Assembly: GCA_003279005.1 (NCBI GenBank)
Contig: QCBY01000003.1
Location: 1 to 64,000, forward strand
From: Prochlorococcus sp. AG-347-J22
GTDB taxonomy: Bacteria > Cyanobacteriota > Cyanobacteriia > PCC-6307 > Cyanobiaceae
Length of the DNA stretch: 64,000 bases
Reading direction: 5' to 3'
Under the pieces are notes generated by a model. That model saw only the letters and a list, made by a program, of their open reading frames with translations, did no database searches and was not told the DNA's origin. The position numbers and the translations under genes were made by a program. Positions 52,996-62,725 of the stretch are shown here, piece by piece. Positions within the stretch are counted from its first letter, which is position 1; each line of letters opens with the position of its first letter.

Positions 52996-53958
52996 ATGAA
53001 GATTCTCTTAGTAGGTGCAACTGGAACTCTTGGAAGACAGATAGCAAAGCAGGCTATTGAGGAGGGCCATGAAGTAAGATGTCTTGTTAGAAATCCAAGG
53101 AAGGCTTCTTTCCTCCAAGAATGGGGATGTGAGCTTACGAAAGGGAATTTACTTAATTCCGGTGATATAGATTATGCTCTCCAAGATATTGAAGTAGTTA
53201 TTGATAGTGCTACTGGTAGACCTGAAGATTCCAAAAGTATATATGAAACTGATTGGGATGGGAAACTAAATCTTTTTAATGCTTGTGAATCGAAAAAGAT
53301 AAAAAGGGTTATTTTTCTATCAATACTATTAACAGAAAAGTTTAGAAATGTGCCTTTAATGGATATTAAATACTGTACTGAAAAACTTTTAGAGAAATCT
53401 AATTTCGACTATACAATTTTCAAATGTGCAGCTTTTATGCAAGGTGTTATTAGTCAATTTGCTATTCCTGTGCTAGATAGTCAAGCCGTCTGGATGAGTG
53501 GTACTCCAACTAAAATCGCGTACATGAACACGCAAGATATGGCAAAAATTATTATTACTTCAATAAACAATCCTAAGTCTTATAAGCTTTCACTACCTCT
53601 AGTCGGTCCTAAAGCTTGGGATTCTGATGAAGTAATTTCTTTATGTGAGAAATATAGTAATAAGAAAGCAAAGATTTTTAGAGTTTCACCCTTTTTGATA
53701 AAAGTCACCCAAAGTGTAGTCTCATTTTTTCAAGATGCATTAAATGTTTCTGAGAGATTGGCCTTTGCTGAAGTTACTAGTAGTGGAATTGCATTAGACT
53801 CTGATATGAGCAATACTTATGAGGTATTAGATCTCAAGAAAGAAGAAATTACATCTCTTGAAAGTTACATTAAAGAATATTATCAACAGATTTTAAAAAG
53901 ACTTAAAGAAATGGAAGCTGATCTAAACGTCGAAGAAAAAAAGAGACTTCCATTTTGA
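52996..53958 (+). CDS. ycf39: Ycf39-type NmrA-like SDR, photosystem II assembly factor
   Basis: 320 residues. MKILLVGATGTLGRQIAKQA is the NAD(P) motif; the absence of the usual Tyr-x3-Lys pair and the KYCTEKLLEKSNFDYTIFKC, GVISQFAIPVLDSQAVW segments match Ycf39, an atypical SDR. In cyanobacteria it works with HliD and chlorophyll synthase to supply chlorophyll to D1 during PSII assembly. It follows petM on the same strand. Confidence 0.93.
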   Translation: MKILLVGATGTLGRQIAKQAIEEGHEVRCLVRNPRKASFLQEWGCELTKGNLLNSGDIDYALQDIEVVIDSATGRPEDSKSIYETDWDGKLNLFNACESKKIKRVIFLSILLTEKFRNVPLMDIKYCTEKLLEKSNFDYTIFKCAAFMQGVISQFAIPVLDSQAVWMSGTPTKIAYMNTQDMAKIIITSINNPKSYKLSLPLVGPKAWDSDEVISLCEKYSNKKAKIFRVSPFLIKVTQSVVSFFQDALNVSERLAFAEVTSSGIALDSDMSNTYEVLDLKKEEITSLESYIKEYYQQILKRLKEMEADLNVEEKKRLPF

Positions 53959-54010
53959 AGTTGCATTAAACTAATTTTATAGTATATTTGTACTATCTAT
54001 AAATTTTTTT

Positions 54011-54223
54011 ATGTCAATCTCTAAATCTAAAAATCTTGAACGTAAATTAAATAATATCGCCCAAGAAGCAACAAACGAACTTAATAATGTTTGTGGATCA
54101 TCTTTATGGGAGAGTTTAGGATTCATGTTTTTCGATCAATTAGAGAATCCTGAAAAAATTGCAAAGGCAAATTTTTATTATGGTCAGCTCCAAATAATAA
54201 ATGAGATTAAATTTTTTATATAA
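54011..54223 (+). CDS. Conserved small soluble protein
   Basis: 70 residues: MSISKSKNLERKLNNIAQEA begins an amphipathic helix, followed by NELNNVCGSSLWESLGFMFF and a KANFYYGQLQIINEI helix. Well-mixed composition suggests a true gene, probably all-helical. I do not recognise it. It lies between ycf39 and infA, 52 and 81 bases away. Confidence 0.6.
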   Translation: MSISKSKNLERKLNNIAQEATNELNNVCGSSLWESLGFMFFDQLENPEKIAKANFYYGQLQIINEIKFFI

Positions 54224-54304
54224 ATTCAAATTCTTTGTAATTATCTTGTGATAATTTTTGTTTATTATTTTCTGATAATATAAATTTAGAAAATAAATTT
54301 TTTA

Positions 54305-54571
54305 ATGATCGAAACATCTGGAGTAATAGAAAAAGAGCAAGGTAATGGTTTTTATTTGGTCACTTTAGAACAACCAGAAGGTCACCAATGTTTATGCCGA
54401 GCAGCAGGAAAATTAACTAAATTTAGAATTAAATTATTAGCCGGAGATAAAGTATTAGTAGAAATAAGTCCTTATGATCTTACTAGAGGCAGGATTACTT
54501 ACCGGGAGAGAAATGCAGGCGGCAGCGGCCCAAAACCTGGAAATTCTAAGAATAGTGTAAGAAGGAAATAA
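54305..54571 (+). CDS. infA: Translation initiation factor IF-1
   Basis: 88 residues, S1/OB-fold. MIETSGVIEKEQGNGFYLVT differs from the canonical start but AAGKLTKFRIKLLAGDKVLVEISPYDLTRGRITYR (key KLTKFRI, GDKVLVE, YDLTRGRI) is IF-1. The C-terminal GGSGPKPGNSKNSVRRK tail is extra. It stands alone, away from the ribosomal-protein cluster, and might be a second infA copy. It ends 16 bases from the convergent NTRC gene. Confidence 0.93.
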   Translation: MIETSGVIEKEQGNGFYLVTLEQPEGHQCLCRAAGKLTKFRIKLLAGDKVLVEISPYDLTRGRITYRERNAGGSGPKPGNSKNSVRRK

Positions 54572-54587
54572 ATAATTATAAATTTAT

Positions 54588-55964
54588 TTAGATAATCTCT
54601 TTTATGGCTTCTTTGAATTCACTGCGTTGTTTAACACCTTGCCACTGTTTTTTTAATAATTTATCTTTAAATAATTGTATTGTAGGAGTCCCATTTATTC
54701 CTGCTTGTTTGGCAATTTCTTGATCTTTATCAATATCAATTTCTATACCTTGTACTGCTCCTGCAAATTCATTGATTACTCTTTTAAGTTGAGGTTTTAA
54801 AACATGGCAAGGGCCACAGCTTGGAGAACTAAAAATAACTAGAATGGGGTTTTTACTCTCATGATAAAGTTTCCTCAGTGCATAACTACCTTTTTGCCAT
54901 TCAGAGTTTGAATCGAAAGTTTCTTCATTTGTCTCCTCTTCATTAAAACTTGACGTAGATAATTTTTTTTCTGGTTCCGCTGTTTCTCTAACAATTATTT
55001 TTGATAAATTTTTCTCTGCCAACCATCGCTCGGCTGCTAATGCTGCCATGCAGCCTGTCCCAGCAGCTGTAACCCCTTGACGCCACTCAGAATCTACAAC
55101 ATCACCAGCTGCAAATATACCTTCTATAGAAGTTTCTGGTCTGCCTGAATTACATGCAATATATCCTTTTTTGTCCAATTCAATTTTATTACCTAAAAAC
55201 TTTGTATTCGGTGTGTGTCCTATAGCATAAAAAAGTCCTTTAACTTTAATTTCCATTTTTCTTTTTTGTGAATTAATGGTTTCCACATTTTCAAGCCAAT
55301 CTGTACCATTCGCTTTCTCTACTCTTGTGTTCCAGTGTATTTGAATCTTTTCATTAGCTTTCACTCTATCTATCATTGCAGCGCTAGCTCTTAATTTTTC
55401 CGATCTAACAAGTAAATGAACCTTGCTGCCGTATTTTGTGAGATATGCCGCTTCTTCACATGCAGAATCTCCGCCTCCAATTACTGCTAATTCTTCATCT
55501 CTAAACTGTGGGGTTGCTCCATCACAAATTGCGCACGCACTTATACCTTTGCTCCAAAATTTATCTTCATTTACAACACCTAATCTATTAGCACTTGCGC
55601 CAGTTGCGATAATAATTGAATTTGATTTAATAATGCCTTCTAAAGTTTTAAGCTCAAAAGGACGTTTGCTTGTATCAATTGAGATTACATCGCTTTCATA
55701 TAAATTTGTTCCCCATCTTTCTGCTTGAGCCTTCATTAAATCCATTAATTCGGGTCCTAATACTCCATCAGGAAATCCTGGAAAGTTTTCAACAAAAGTA
55801 GTTGTCATTAATTGACCTCCCGGAATTCCACCAGAATTAAATCCTGTTACTAAAAGAGGTTGAAGGTTTGCTCTGGATGCATAGATTGCAGCAGTATAAC
55901 CTGCGGGACCAGAACCAATTATTACTATATTTTCTATGCTGTCTTGTTGCCCTTTTGTTTCCAT
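54588..55964 (-). CDS. ntrC: NADPH-dependent thioredoxin reductase C (NTR-thioredoxin fusion)
   Basis: 458 residues. The reductase half has FAD motif [18 protein letters not shown] (about 14-31), the redox pair Cys144-x-x-Cys147 (CAICDG) and NADPH motif [16 protein letters not shown] linker of about 50 residues leads to a thioredoxin domain with active site Cys383-Gly-Pro-Cys386 and a cis-Pro (GTPTIQLF). NTRC supplies reducing power to 2-Cys peroxiredoxins and chloroplast-type targets. The gene symbol is that of the plant enzyme, not the nitrogen regulator. Confidence 0.95.
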   Translation of the reverse strand: METKGQQDSIENIVIIGSGPAGYTAAIYASRANLQPLLVTGFNSGGIPGGQLMTTTFVENFPGFPDGVLGPELMDLMKAQAERWGTNLYESDVISIDTSKRPFELKTLEGIIKSNSIIIATGASANRLGVVNEDKFWSKGISACAICDGATPQFRDEELAVIGGGDSACEEAAYLTKYGSKVHLLVRSEKLRASAAMIDRVKANEKIQIHWNTRVEKANGTDWLENVETINSQKRKMEIKVKGLFYAIGHTPNTKFLGNKIELDKKGYIACNSGRPETSIEGIFAAGDVVDSEWRQGVTAAGTGCMAALAAERWLAEKNLSKIIVRETAEPEKKLSTSSFNEEETNEETFDSNSEWQKGSYALRKLYHESKNPILVIFSSPSCGPCHVLKPQLKRVINEFAGAVQGIEIDIDKDQEIAKQAGINGTPTIQLFKDKLLKKQWQGVKQRSEFKEAIKEII

Positions 55965-56023
55965 TTAGTTATTTGCTTTAGTTCTAATATTAATAAATTA
56001 ACCTTACTTATGGAGGTCGGATT

Positions 56024-56260
56024 TCACTCGATTAATTTCTCATTTATCTTTTGATCTAGCAATTCTTTTAATTCATTAGGGAAATTTAATACAGAATTTT
56101 TTAAATTTTCGTTTTCTTCACCAATATGCAATATCCATTCTCTGAATTCCTCTGCAATTGCATAACTATCTTCATATTTTTCAAGAGTATCCATCACAGA
56201 TATTCTGTTTGTAGCCCAACATGTTGCTACATCAATTCTCTTTCTTAAAAAACTAGACAT
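56024..56260 (-). CDS. Small protein of unknown function
   Basis: 78 residues. MSSFLRKRIDVATCWATNRI and the EDSYAIAEEFREWILHIGEE helix suggest a helical soluble protein with many acidic residues. No signal peptide or membrane segment. Family not recognised. It lies downstream of NTRC on the same strand, with 156 empty bases before the next gene upstream. Confidence 0.62.
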   Translation of the reverse strand: MSSFLRKRIDVATCWATNRISVMDTLEKYEDSYAIAEEFREWILHIGEENENLKNSVLNFPNELKELLDQKINEKLIE

Positions 56261-56416
56261 TCACACTCATAGACTTGTTAATAAGATAAACACAAGAATT
56301 GCTTAACACGTTGTCTAATAAGTTACAACTTTGTACTTTCAAACAATAATTTAAGAATTAGTTAATATTTACCCCTTAAATTGCTATAAATATAAAAAAA
56401 ATGTAAAGAATTCGTC

Positions 56417-56995
56417 TTAAACAGCCTCTGTATGATTAACAAGAAGCCTTTCAACTTCGTCAAATCCTTCTTTTGCTGAATTAATTGCAAGCTCCTCGCT
56501 AACTTTTTCTTCCATAACTAATTTAGAAGATATTTTCCTTAAAAGAGTTTCTTTTTTTTCTCTTAGTGAGATAACTATTTCCTCTTCGATAATAGACTTT
56601 ATAGCTTTAGAAATAATTTTTTTATCATTTGCTTCTTCAAATGTTCCCTGTACAAGTTCTTGGATGAATAACCTATGTACTTCACTACTTCTCAGGAAAC
56701 TTTCAGTAGCATTGATAATGCCTTCAACAAGAGCTTCATCAGGTTCAGAATCATTTTCTGCTAATTTAAATTCCCAATCAAGATGTCTTCTTTGCCAGCC
56801 AGAAGAATGAAGGCTAGGCATTACTGTTTGAGAATAAGTGTCAACTGACATTTCGTAAATCCTTTCAGCTAGTTTTTCACACCAATCTTTCCCGTGCTTT
56901 TCTAAGTTTCTTTGCATGGTTTGCCTTGGAACAGCATGGCCGCCATGATGACTATGACAAACTCCATCTGGGCATTCGATAGCTTTTAAACTCAT
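56417..56995 (-). CDS. His/Cys-rich conserved protein of unknown function
   Basis: 192 residues. The N-terminus is striking: Cys8, Cys13, His14, His16, His17 and His20 lie in ECPDGVCHSHHGGHAVPR, a probable metal-binding motif. The rest is mostly helical, with WCEKLAERIYEMSVDTYSQ, WQRRHLDWEFKLAEND and a C-terminal coiled-coil-like region. I do not recognise the family. It is divergent from pntA with 112 bases between. Confidence 0.75.
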   Translation of the reverse strand: MSLKAIECPDGVCHSHHGGHAVPRQTMQRNLEKHGKDWCEKLAERIYEMSVDTYSQTVMPSLHSSGWQRRHLDWEFKLAENDSEPDEALVEGIINATESFLRSSEVHRLFIQELVQGTFEEANDKKIISKAIKSIIEEEIVISLREKKETLLRKISSKLVMEEKVSEELAINSAKEGFDEVERLLVNHTEAV

Positions 56996-57107
56996 TAGGT
57001 TATTAATACTTATATTTTTTTAATAGCCATGATCTTGAAAAAAGAAAATATATTTTTAACAAAACTCAAACTCCAAGACTTTTGACTTTATTCAAATTAT
57101 CTTTAGT

Positions 57108-58259
57108 ATGTTTAAAAAATACTATAAATTGACAAATATACTAATTCCTATTGAAACAGCCTCTGGAGAGAAAAGAGTTTCAGCTACTCCAGGAGCTGTA
57201 AAAAAATTAAAGGGTCTTGGATGTGAAGTTTTTGTAGAAAGTTCAGCTGGAGAACTATCAGGGTTTAATGACACTTCATATCAAGAATCTGGAGGTGAAA
57301 TTGTTAGTAAATCTAATGAAGGTATTTGGAAGAAGGCGGATGTTGTTTTTTGTGTTCAAACTCCTTCTGAAAAGAATTTAGAAAAGTTACAAAAAGGGGC
57401 AATTTTGTTAGGTCTTTTAGATCCACATGGCAATGAAAAACTTCGTGACACAATTATTAGTAAAAAGATCTCAGCTTTATCAATGGAATTACTTCCAAGG
57501 ATTAGTAGAGCTCAATCATCAGATGTCCTTTCCTCTCAAGCCAATATCGCAGGGTATAAAGCAGTTCTTTTGGCTGCAAGTGAACTGGATAGATATTTCC
57601 CAATGTTGATGACTGCTGCAGGAACGGTACAGCCTGCGAAAGTTGTTGTTCTGGGTGGAGGAGTCGCAGGATTGCAGGCAGTTGCCACTGCAAAAAGATT
57701 AGGAGCTATTGTATTTGTGTCAGATATTAGGCCAGCGGTAAAAGAACAAGTTGAGTCTTTAGGTGCAAGATTTATAGAACTTCCTGAAATTGATGAAAAA
57801 CCTGGAGAATTAGGTGGTTATGCAAAAGCAGTTACCCCTGAATTTCTTTCTAAACAAAAAGCTACTTTAACTAAATATTTATCTGAAGCTGATGTTGCTA
57901 TTTGTACAGCGCAAGTTTTGGGTAAAAAGGCCCCTGTTTTAATAGACTCTCCAATGCTTGAAAAGATGAGGTCTGGTTCGGTAGTAATTGATTTGGCAGT
58001 TTCACAAGGAGGTAATTGCGAAGGAACAAAATCAAATGAAACTATCATTAAAGATGGTATAAAACTTATAGGAGCTGGTGAATTACCCTCATCAGTTCCT
58101 TATGATGCGAGCTCACTTTATGCTAAGAATTTAACATCTTTAATTACACCTTTTATAAAAGATGGTGTTATTAAATTAGATAAAGAGGATGAGCTTATAT
58201 CTGGATGTTTATTAAGCGATGAAGGAGTTGTCCTTCAAAATAAAGTTTTTGAAAATTGA
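57108..58259 (+). CDS. pntA: NAD(P) transhydrogenase subunit alpha part 1
   Basis: 383 residues. ILIPIETASGEKRVSATPGA is the N-terminal signature; VVVLGGGVAGLQAVATAKRLGA is the NAD-binding motif. This is the soluble NAD domain (dI). With PntA2 and PntB it forms the proton-translocating enzyme that makes NADPH. The order of three consecutive genes is as in Rhodospirillum and cyanobacteria. The MFKKYYK extension before LTNILIP may be part of the protein or a start artefact. Confidence 0.96.
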   Translation: MFKKYYKLTNILIPIETASGEKRVSATPGAVKKLKGLGCEVFVESSAGELSGFNDTSYQESGGEIVSKSNEGIWKKADVVFCVQTPSEKNLEKLQKGAILLGLLDPHGNEKLRDTIISKKISALSMELLPRISRAQSSDVLSSQANIAGYKAVLLAASELDRYFPMLMTAAGTVQPAKVVVLGGGVAGLQAVATAKRLGAIVFVSDIRPAVKEQVESLGARFIELPEIDEKPGELGGYAKAVTPEFLSKQKATLTKYLSEADVAICTAQVLGKKAPVLIDSPMLEKMRSGSVVIDLAVSQGGNCEGTKSNETIIKDGIKLIGAGELPSSVPYDASSLYAKNLTSLITPFIKDGVIKLDKEDELISGCLLSDEGVVLQNKVFEN

Positions 58260-58271
58260 GGTTTTAAAATT

Positions 58272-58565
58272 ATGTCTTTTATAAATCTTCTATGGGTCCT
58301 ACTGCTTGGAAGTTTATTAGGTCTTGAGTTGATTGGAAAAGTTCCTCCAACTCTTCATACTCCTCTTATGAGTGGAGCTAATGCAATTTCAGGAATAACA
58401 ATGTTGGCTGCATTAACTTTAATTGTCAAAGCAGGAGGTAACGTGCCACTTTTAATAATTGGTTCAGTTTCTCTTGGGTTTGCTCTTTTCAATGTTGTTG
58501 GAGGTTTCTTTGTAACTGATCGAATGCTCGCAATGTTTAACCGTAAACCATCAAGTAAGAAGTAA
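58272..58565 (+). CDS. pntA2: NAD(P) transhydrogenase subunit alpha part 2
   Basis: 97 residues with three hydrophobic helices and the segment KVPPTLHTPLMSGANAISGI, a conserved proton-channel region of dII. It forms the membrane part of the alpha chain; a 12-base gap precedes it and a 9-base gap follows. Its position between pntA1 and pntB completes the three-gene unit. Confidence 0.95.
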   Translation: MSFINLLWVLLLGSLLGLELIGKVPPTLHTPLMSGANAISGITMLAALTLIVKAGGNVPLLIIGSVSLGFALFNVVGGFFVTDRMLAMFNRKPSSKK

Positions 58566-58574
58566 TTATTAAGT

Positions 58575-60014
58575 ATGAATCTACCTGTCATCATCAAATT
58601 CGTTATTGACCTACTAGCTGTACTTTTGTTGGCTTTGGGAATAAAAGGATTATCAAAAGTAAAATCAGCAAGAGAAGCCAATAGACTAGCTGCATTTGCA
58701 ATGTCGTTATCAGTAATAGGATTACTATCCTATTATTTGGGTACATCTGGAATTGCTATTCAGTCTTGGATTTGGATAATAATTGGATCAATAATAGGTA
58801 GTTTGTTCGGAGCAATACTTGCAAAAAAAGTACCGATGACCTCCATGCCTGAAACAGTTGCCTTGTTTAATGGTTGTGGTGGTATGTCATCTCTTTTAGT
58901 GGCATTAGGAGTAGCTATTTTTCCTATATCTAATACTCCTGAAAATTTTGATTTTTTTAAGTCACTGATTAACGAAGTTTCAATATCTGTTTCTATATTT
59001 GTTGGTGCCATAACTTTCACCGGTTCAATTGTGGCAATGGCAAAGTTGCAGGGTTGGTTGTCAACTCCAGGATGGACTCAGAGCAAAGTTAGACATTTTG
59101 TAAATATTGTTTTTGCAGTTGCTTCCTTGATTGCCTTTTTTGATTTGATAAATGGCAATACAAGTACTATTTGGCTTTTAGTTATAGTTTCTTCTTTATT
59201 AGGTATAGGAGTTACTTTGCCAATTGGTGGAGCTGATATGCCAGTCGTTATATCTTTATTAAATAGCTATTCAGGGATTGCAGCAGCATCGGCAGGTTTC
59301 GTTGTAGATAGTCAGCTTTTGATAGTAGCAGGCGCAATGGTTGGAGCGGCAGGTCTAATACTTACTCAAGTAATGTGCAAGGGCATGAATAGATCATTGG
59401 TCTCAGTTCTTTTTGGAGGATCTTTATCTGCACAAAGCACAACCTCTTCTGGTTCAGGAGAATATACAAATATAACTTCTTGCAGTGTTGAAGAATGTGC
59501 ATTGACTTTAGAGGCAGCCAACAAGGTAATTATTGTTCCTGGTTATGGTCTAGCAGTAGCTCAAGCCCAACATACTTTGAGGGAAGTGACAAAAAAACTA
59601 GAGCAAAATGGTATTGAAGTTGTTTATGCAATACATCCTGTAGCAGGGAGGATGCCTGGACATATGAATGTACTTTTAGCAGAAGCAGATGTTCCTTACG
59701 AACAACTTAAAGAGATGGACGTTGTAAATCCTGATTTTCCAGCAACGGATGTTGTTTTAGTTTTAGGAGCAAATGATGTGGTTAATCCTCAAGCTAAAAA
59801 CGATAGCTCTTCTCCTTTATATGGCATGCCAGTTCTTGATGTGCAGGAAGCAAGAACGGTATTTGTAATTAAACGAGGTATGAGTGCAGGTTACTCTGGA
59901 ATAAAAAATGATTTATTTGACCTGCCAAATACCTCCATGGTCTTTGGTGATGCAAAAAAGGTACTGAATGATTTGATTGGAGAGTTAAAGGATCTTGGTG
60001 TTGGGGAGAAATAA
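58575..60014 (+). CDS. pntB: NAD(P) transhydrogenase subunit beta
   Basis: 479 residues. About eight membrane helices in the first 260 residues (FNGCGGMSSLLVALGVAIF; GGADMPVVISLLNSYSGIAAA) and the NADP-binding domain III at the C-terminus (IVPGYGLAVAQAQHTLREV; HPVAGRMPGHMNVLLAEADV; VLVLGANDVVNPQAK). It uses the proton gradient to reduce NADP+ from NADH. Its end overlaps the next gene by 20 bases. Confidence 0.97.
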   Translation: MNLPVIIKFVIDLLAVLLLALGIKGLSKVKSAREANRLAAFAMSLSVIGLLSYYLGTSGIAIQSWIWIIIGSIIGSLFGAILAKKVPMTSMPETVALFNGCGGMSSLLVALGVAIFPISNTPENFDFFKSLINEVSISVSIFVGAITFTGSIVAMAKLQGWLSTPGWTQSKVRHFVNIVFAVASLIAFFDLINGNTSTIWLLVIVSSLLGIGVTLPIGGADMPVVISLLNSYSGIAAASAGFVVDSQLLIVAGAMVGAAGLILTQVMCKGMNRSLVSVLFGGSLSAQSTTSSGSGEYTNITSCSVEECALTLEAANKVIIVPGYGLAVAQAQHTLREVTKKLEQNGIEVVYAIHPVAGRMPGHMNVLLAEADVPYEQLKEMDVVNPDFPATDVVLVLGANDVVNPQAKNDSSSPLYGMPVLDVQEARTVFVIKRGMSAGYSGIKNDLFDLPNTSMVFGDAKKVLNDLIGELKDLGVGEK

Positions 60015-61080
60015 TAGTAAATCTTTTAGTTTTTCAGATTACTTAAAAAATAAGCCATTTCGAGAAGTCTTACCTTGGATAGGTGGCGACTTACAAACTT
60101 TGAGAGATACTTTTGTTATTGATTTTGGTAAATCAAAAAAAAATAAAAAAATATTCTTTCCGATTAATAAAATTCTTTCTAAAAAATTTGAATGTGATTA
60201 TCTTCTAGGATTTTTAGAATTACCTGAAGACGTAAACTCTCTTAGAGGTTTTGTAATCGTTACACATGGTTTAGGCGGCTCAACTAAACGGTTTGGTTTA
60301 AGAAGAATCTCTAGGAAATTAGCAAATAATGGTTTTGGAGTTCTTAAATTAAATCTAAGAGGATCTGGATCTGCGAGATATTTAGCTAAAGGAAATTATT
60401 GTGCTAGATGCTCCAGTGATGTTATTTCAGCAATAAATTATTTTAAAAAATTCATTAATTTAGAGTTTAAAGATCTCATTAAGATGAATAATATTCCAAT
60501 TTATGGAGTTGGATTATCTTTAGGCGGAACAATTCTTTTAAATGCCTGTTTAGATTTTGATGAAAACAAAGGAGAAAAACTTTTTGATGGCCTAGCCTGC
60601 GTGAGTAGTCCTTTAGATTTATCATCATGCAGTCTCTGTATTGAAAAATCAAGAAATTATATCTACCAAAAATGGCTACTTCACCGCTTAAAAAGTCAGT
60701 TATGGAAGGGATTTAATGATGAAGGCAAAATTCTTAATAACGGGAAATTAAGAAAAAAAATTAGAAATTTAAAAAGTATAAGGGAATTTGATCAGAAATT
60801 TACAGCTCCTTGTTGGGGATTTAATTCTTTAGAAGATTATTATGTTGAAGCTTCTCCAATATTTAGAATCCAAAACTCAATAAAAAAATTACCTCAAATG
60901 CTTTTTATTCATGCCAAAGATGATCCTTGGGTTCCATATAAGGATACTTTAAATTTAAGAAAAGAATCTATTGATAAATTTACTATTTTTATAACTGAAA
61001 AAGGAGGTCATAATGGTTTTCATTCTATTAATGGCTGCTGGTCAGACGAAGTCGTGAAGAACTGGTTTATGAGTATCTAG
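59995..61080 (+). CDS. YheT-like alpha/beta hydrolase
   Basis: 361 residues, TTG start at 59995 inside the end of pntB (a later TTG at 60001 is possible). VIVTHGLGGSTKRFGLRRISR, NLRGSGSARYL, YGVGLSLGGTILLNACL (nucleophile Ser in GLSLGG), MLFIHAKDDPWVPY (Asp) and GGHNGFHSIN (His) give the hydrolase triad. YheT/ABHD1-type proteins probably act on lipids or esters. Substrate unknown. Overlap with pntB suggests it belongs to that transcript. Confidence 0.87.
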   Translation: MVLGRNNSKSFSFSDYLKNKPFREVLPWIGGDLQTLRDTFVIDFGKSKKNKKIFFPINKILSKKFECDYLLGFLELPEDVNSLRGFVIVTHGLGGSTKRFGLRRISRKLANNGFGVLKLNLRGSGSARYLAKGNYCARCSSDVISAINYFKKFINLEFKDLIKMNNIPIYGVGLSLGGTILLNACLDFDENKGEKLFDGLACVSSPLDLSSCSLCIEKSRNYIYQKWLLHRLKSQLWKGFNDEGKILNNGKLRKKIRNLKSIREFDQKFTAPCWGFNSLEDYYVEASPIFRIQNSIKKLPQMLFIHAKDDPWVPYKDTLNLRKESIDKFTIFITEKGGHNGFHSINGCWSDEVVKNWFMSI

Positions 61081-61411
61081 GACTATTTAAAAATGGTGTT
61101 TTTTTTAAAATCCATTTTTCTATTGGCTTACCGTTAATAATATGTGATGTAAAAATTTCTGAAATTTTTTCTGGGGAAACTTTCTCGTACCAAATTCCAT
61201 CAGGCCAAATGAGAAGAATTGGGCCGTTCTTACATATCCTTAAACAGTCAGCTTTTGATCTTAATATATGAACGTTTTTTGTACAGGGATCATTCTCAAA
61301 TTTTTTTAAAGTCTTTTTCAGACATTCCCATGTTTTTTGACCTTCATTGCCTTTAAAGCATTTCTGTTTTGTGGGTGTTGCGCATAGTAGAAGATGCTTT
61401 TTAATATTCAC
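61067..61411 (-). CDS. Thioredoxin-like [2Fe-2S] ferredoxin domain protein
   Basis: 114 residues. Cys10 and Cys18 near the N-terminus plus Cys56 and Cys60 (ADCLRICKNGPILLIWPDG) match the [2Fe-2S] thioredoxin-like ferredoxin pattern; Cys30 and Cys43 are extra. It probably transfers electrons in the cytosol; partner unknown. It lies 2 bases from dxr on the same strand and overlaps the convergent hydrolase by 14 bases. Confidence 0.88.
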   Translation of the reverse strand: MNIKKHLLLCATPTKQKCFKGNEGQKTWECLKKTLKKFENDPCTKNVHILRSKADCLRICKNGPILLIWPDGIWYEKVSPEKISEIFTSHIINGKPIEKWILKKTPFLNSPRYS

Positions 61412-61413
61412 TT

Positions 61414-62643
61414 TTATCCAATACTTATGTATTTTTTCCCTTTTTTAATTTCTTGCTTAACGAAAAGTCTGGCCCAATTGTCTACTTCAAGAATATCCTC
61501 CAATTCGGGACTCAAATTCAAATTTTCCATATGTGATTCACAAGCTTTACTTATAAATATTGGAATTTCTTGAAAAGAAATTTTTTCTTTAAGAAATTGT
61601 TCAACAGCCATTTCATTAGCAGCATTTAAGACTGCAGGCATAGTGCCAGAAGATTTTCCTGCGGCATAGGCAAGTCCCATGCATGGATATTTAAACTCGT
61701 CTGGCTCTTTAAAAGTTAATTTTCCAATTTCACTTAGATTTAATCTTTTCCAATTTGTTTTAAATCTTTCCGGCCAACTCATCGCATATAAAATAGGTAG
61801 CTTCATATCTGGCCAACCTAATTGAGCTAATACTGAAGAATCTTCCATCTCAATCATTGAATGAATAATACTTTGAGGGTGGATTACTATTTCGATATTT
61901 TCGTAAGAGGTCCCAAATAAATAATGAGCTTCTATAACTTCTAATCCTTTATTCATAAGAGTTGCAGAATCTACAGTTATTTTTTTCCCCATATCCCAAT
62001 TAGGATGTGAAGTCGCATCTTCCACTGTGACATGCTTTAAATCCTCAACGGCCCAATCTCTGAAAGCACCTCCAGAAGCTGTTAAATGTATAGCTTTTAA
62101 ACCCTTAGGTATCTCTCCTGTTGAAAAATCTGTATTTTCATAATTAGGTGATCCTTGTAAACACTGAAAGATAGCAGAGTGTTCTGAATCAGCAGGTAAA
62201 AGCCTACTATTATTTTTTTTTAATGCAGGAACAACAATTGGCCCTGCCGCAATTAAAGTTTCTTTGTTAGCAAGTGCAATATTTTTCCCCGCATTAATTG
62301 CCGACATTGTTGGGATTAAGCCTGCACAGCCTACTATCCCGGTTACCACAGTATCAGCCTTATCCCAGGCTGCAACTGCGTTAATCCCCTGCTTCCCGCC
62401 CAAAACTAAGGGAGCACTATCCAAATCTAAGTTGTTTATATTATCTTTTAAATCTTCTATAAGATTTTCATCCTCAATTGCAACCACCTCTGGTTTATGT
62501 GTTTTAACTTGTTCAGTTAATAAATTAATATTTCTTCCTGCAGAAAAAGCTACGGCTTTAAACTTATCAGGCTGCTCACTAGCTATTTCGAGAGTTTGAG
62601 TCCCTATTGAACCAGTTGAACCGAGCACAGTAATGTATTTCAA
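61414..62643 (-). CDS. dxr: 1-deoxy-D-xylulose-5-phosphate reductoisomerase
   Basis: 409 residues. [20 protein letters not shown] is the NADPH motif; [15 protein letters not shown] and [16 protein letters not shown] give the metal site (Asp, Glu) and the substrate loop; [11 protein letters not shown] is also diagnostic. It makes 2-C-methyl-D-erythritol 4-phosphate, committing carbon to the MEP isoprenoid pathway (phytol, carotenoids, quinones). It is followed by the thioredoxin-like ferredoxin gene and lies 82 bases from cysS on the same strand. Ferredoxin-coupled steps occur later in this pathway, but nothing links the neighbour to it. Confidence 0.98.
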   Translation of the reverse strand: MKYITVLGSTGSIGTQTLEIASEQPDKFKAVAFSAGRNINLLTEQVKTHKPEVVAIEDENLIEDLKDNINNLDLDSAPLVLGGKQGINAVAAWDKADTVVTGIVGCAGLIPTMSAINAGKNIALANKETLIAAGPIVVPALKKNNSRLLPADSEHSAIFQCLQGSPNYENTDFSTGEIPKGLKAIHLTASGGAFRDWAVEDLKHVTVEDATSHPNWDMGKKITVDSATLMNKGLEVIEAHYLFGTSYENIEIVIHPQSIIHSMIEMEDSSVLAQLGWPDMKLPILYAMSWPERFKTNWKRLNLSEIGKLTFKEPDEFKYPCMGLAYAAGKSSGTMPAVLNAANEMAVEQFLKEKISFQEIPIFISKACESHMENLNLSPELEDILEVDNWARLFVKQEIKKGKKYISIG

Positions 62644-62725
62644 TTTTCTCTGATATTTCTAATATCTTCCCATTTAAAGGTGTATTTAAAAAACAAAAAT
62701 TTCAAATTGGTTTTTTTCTTAAAAT

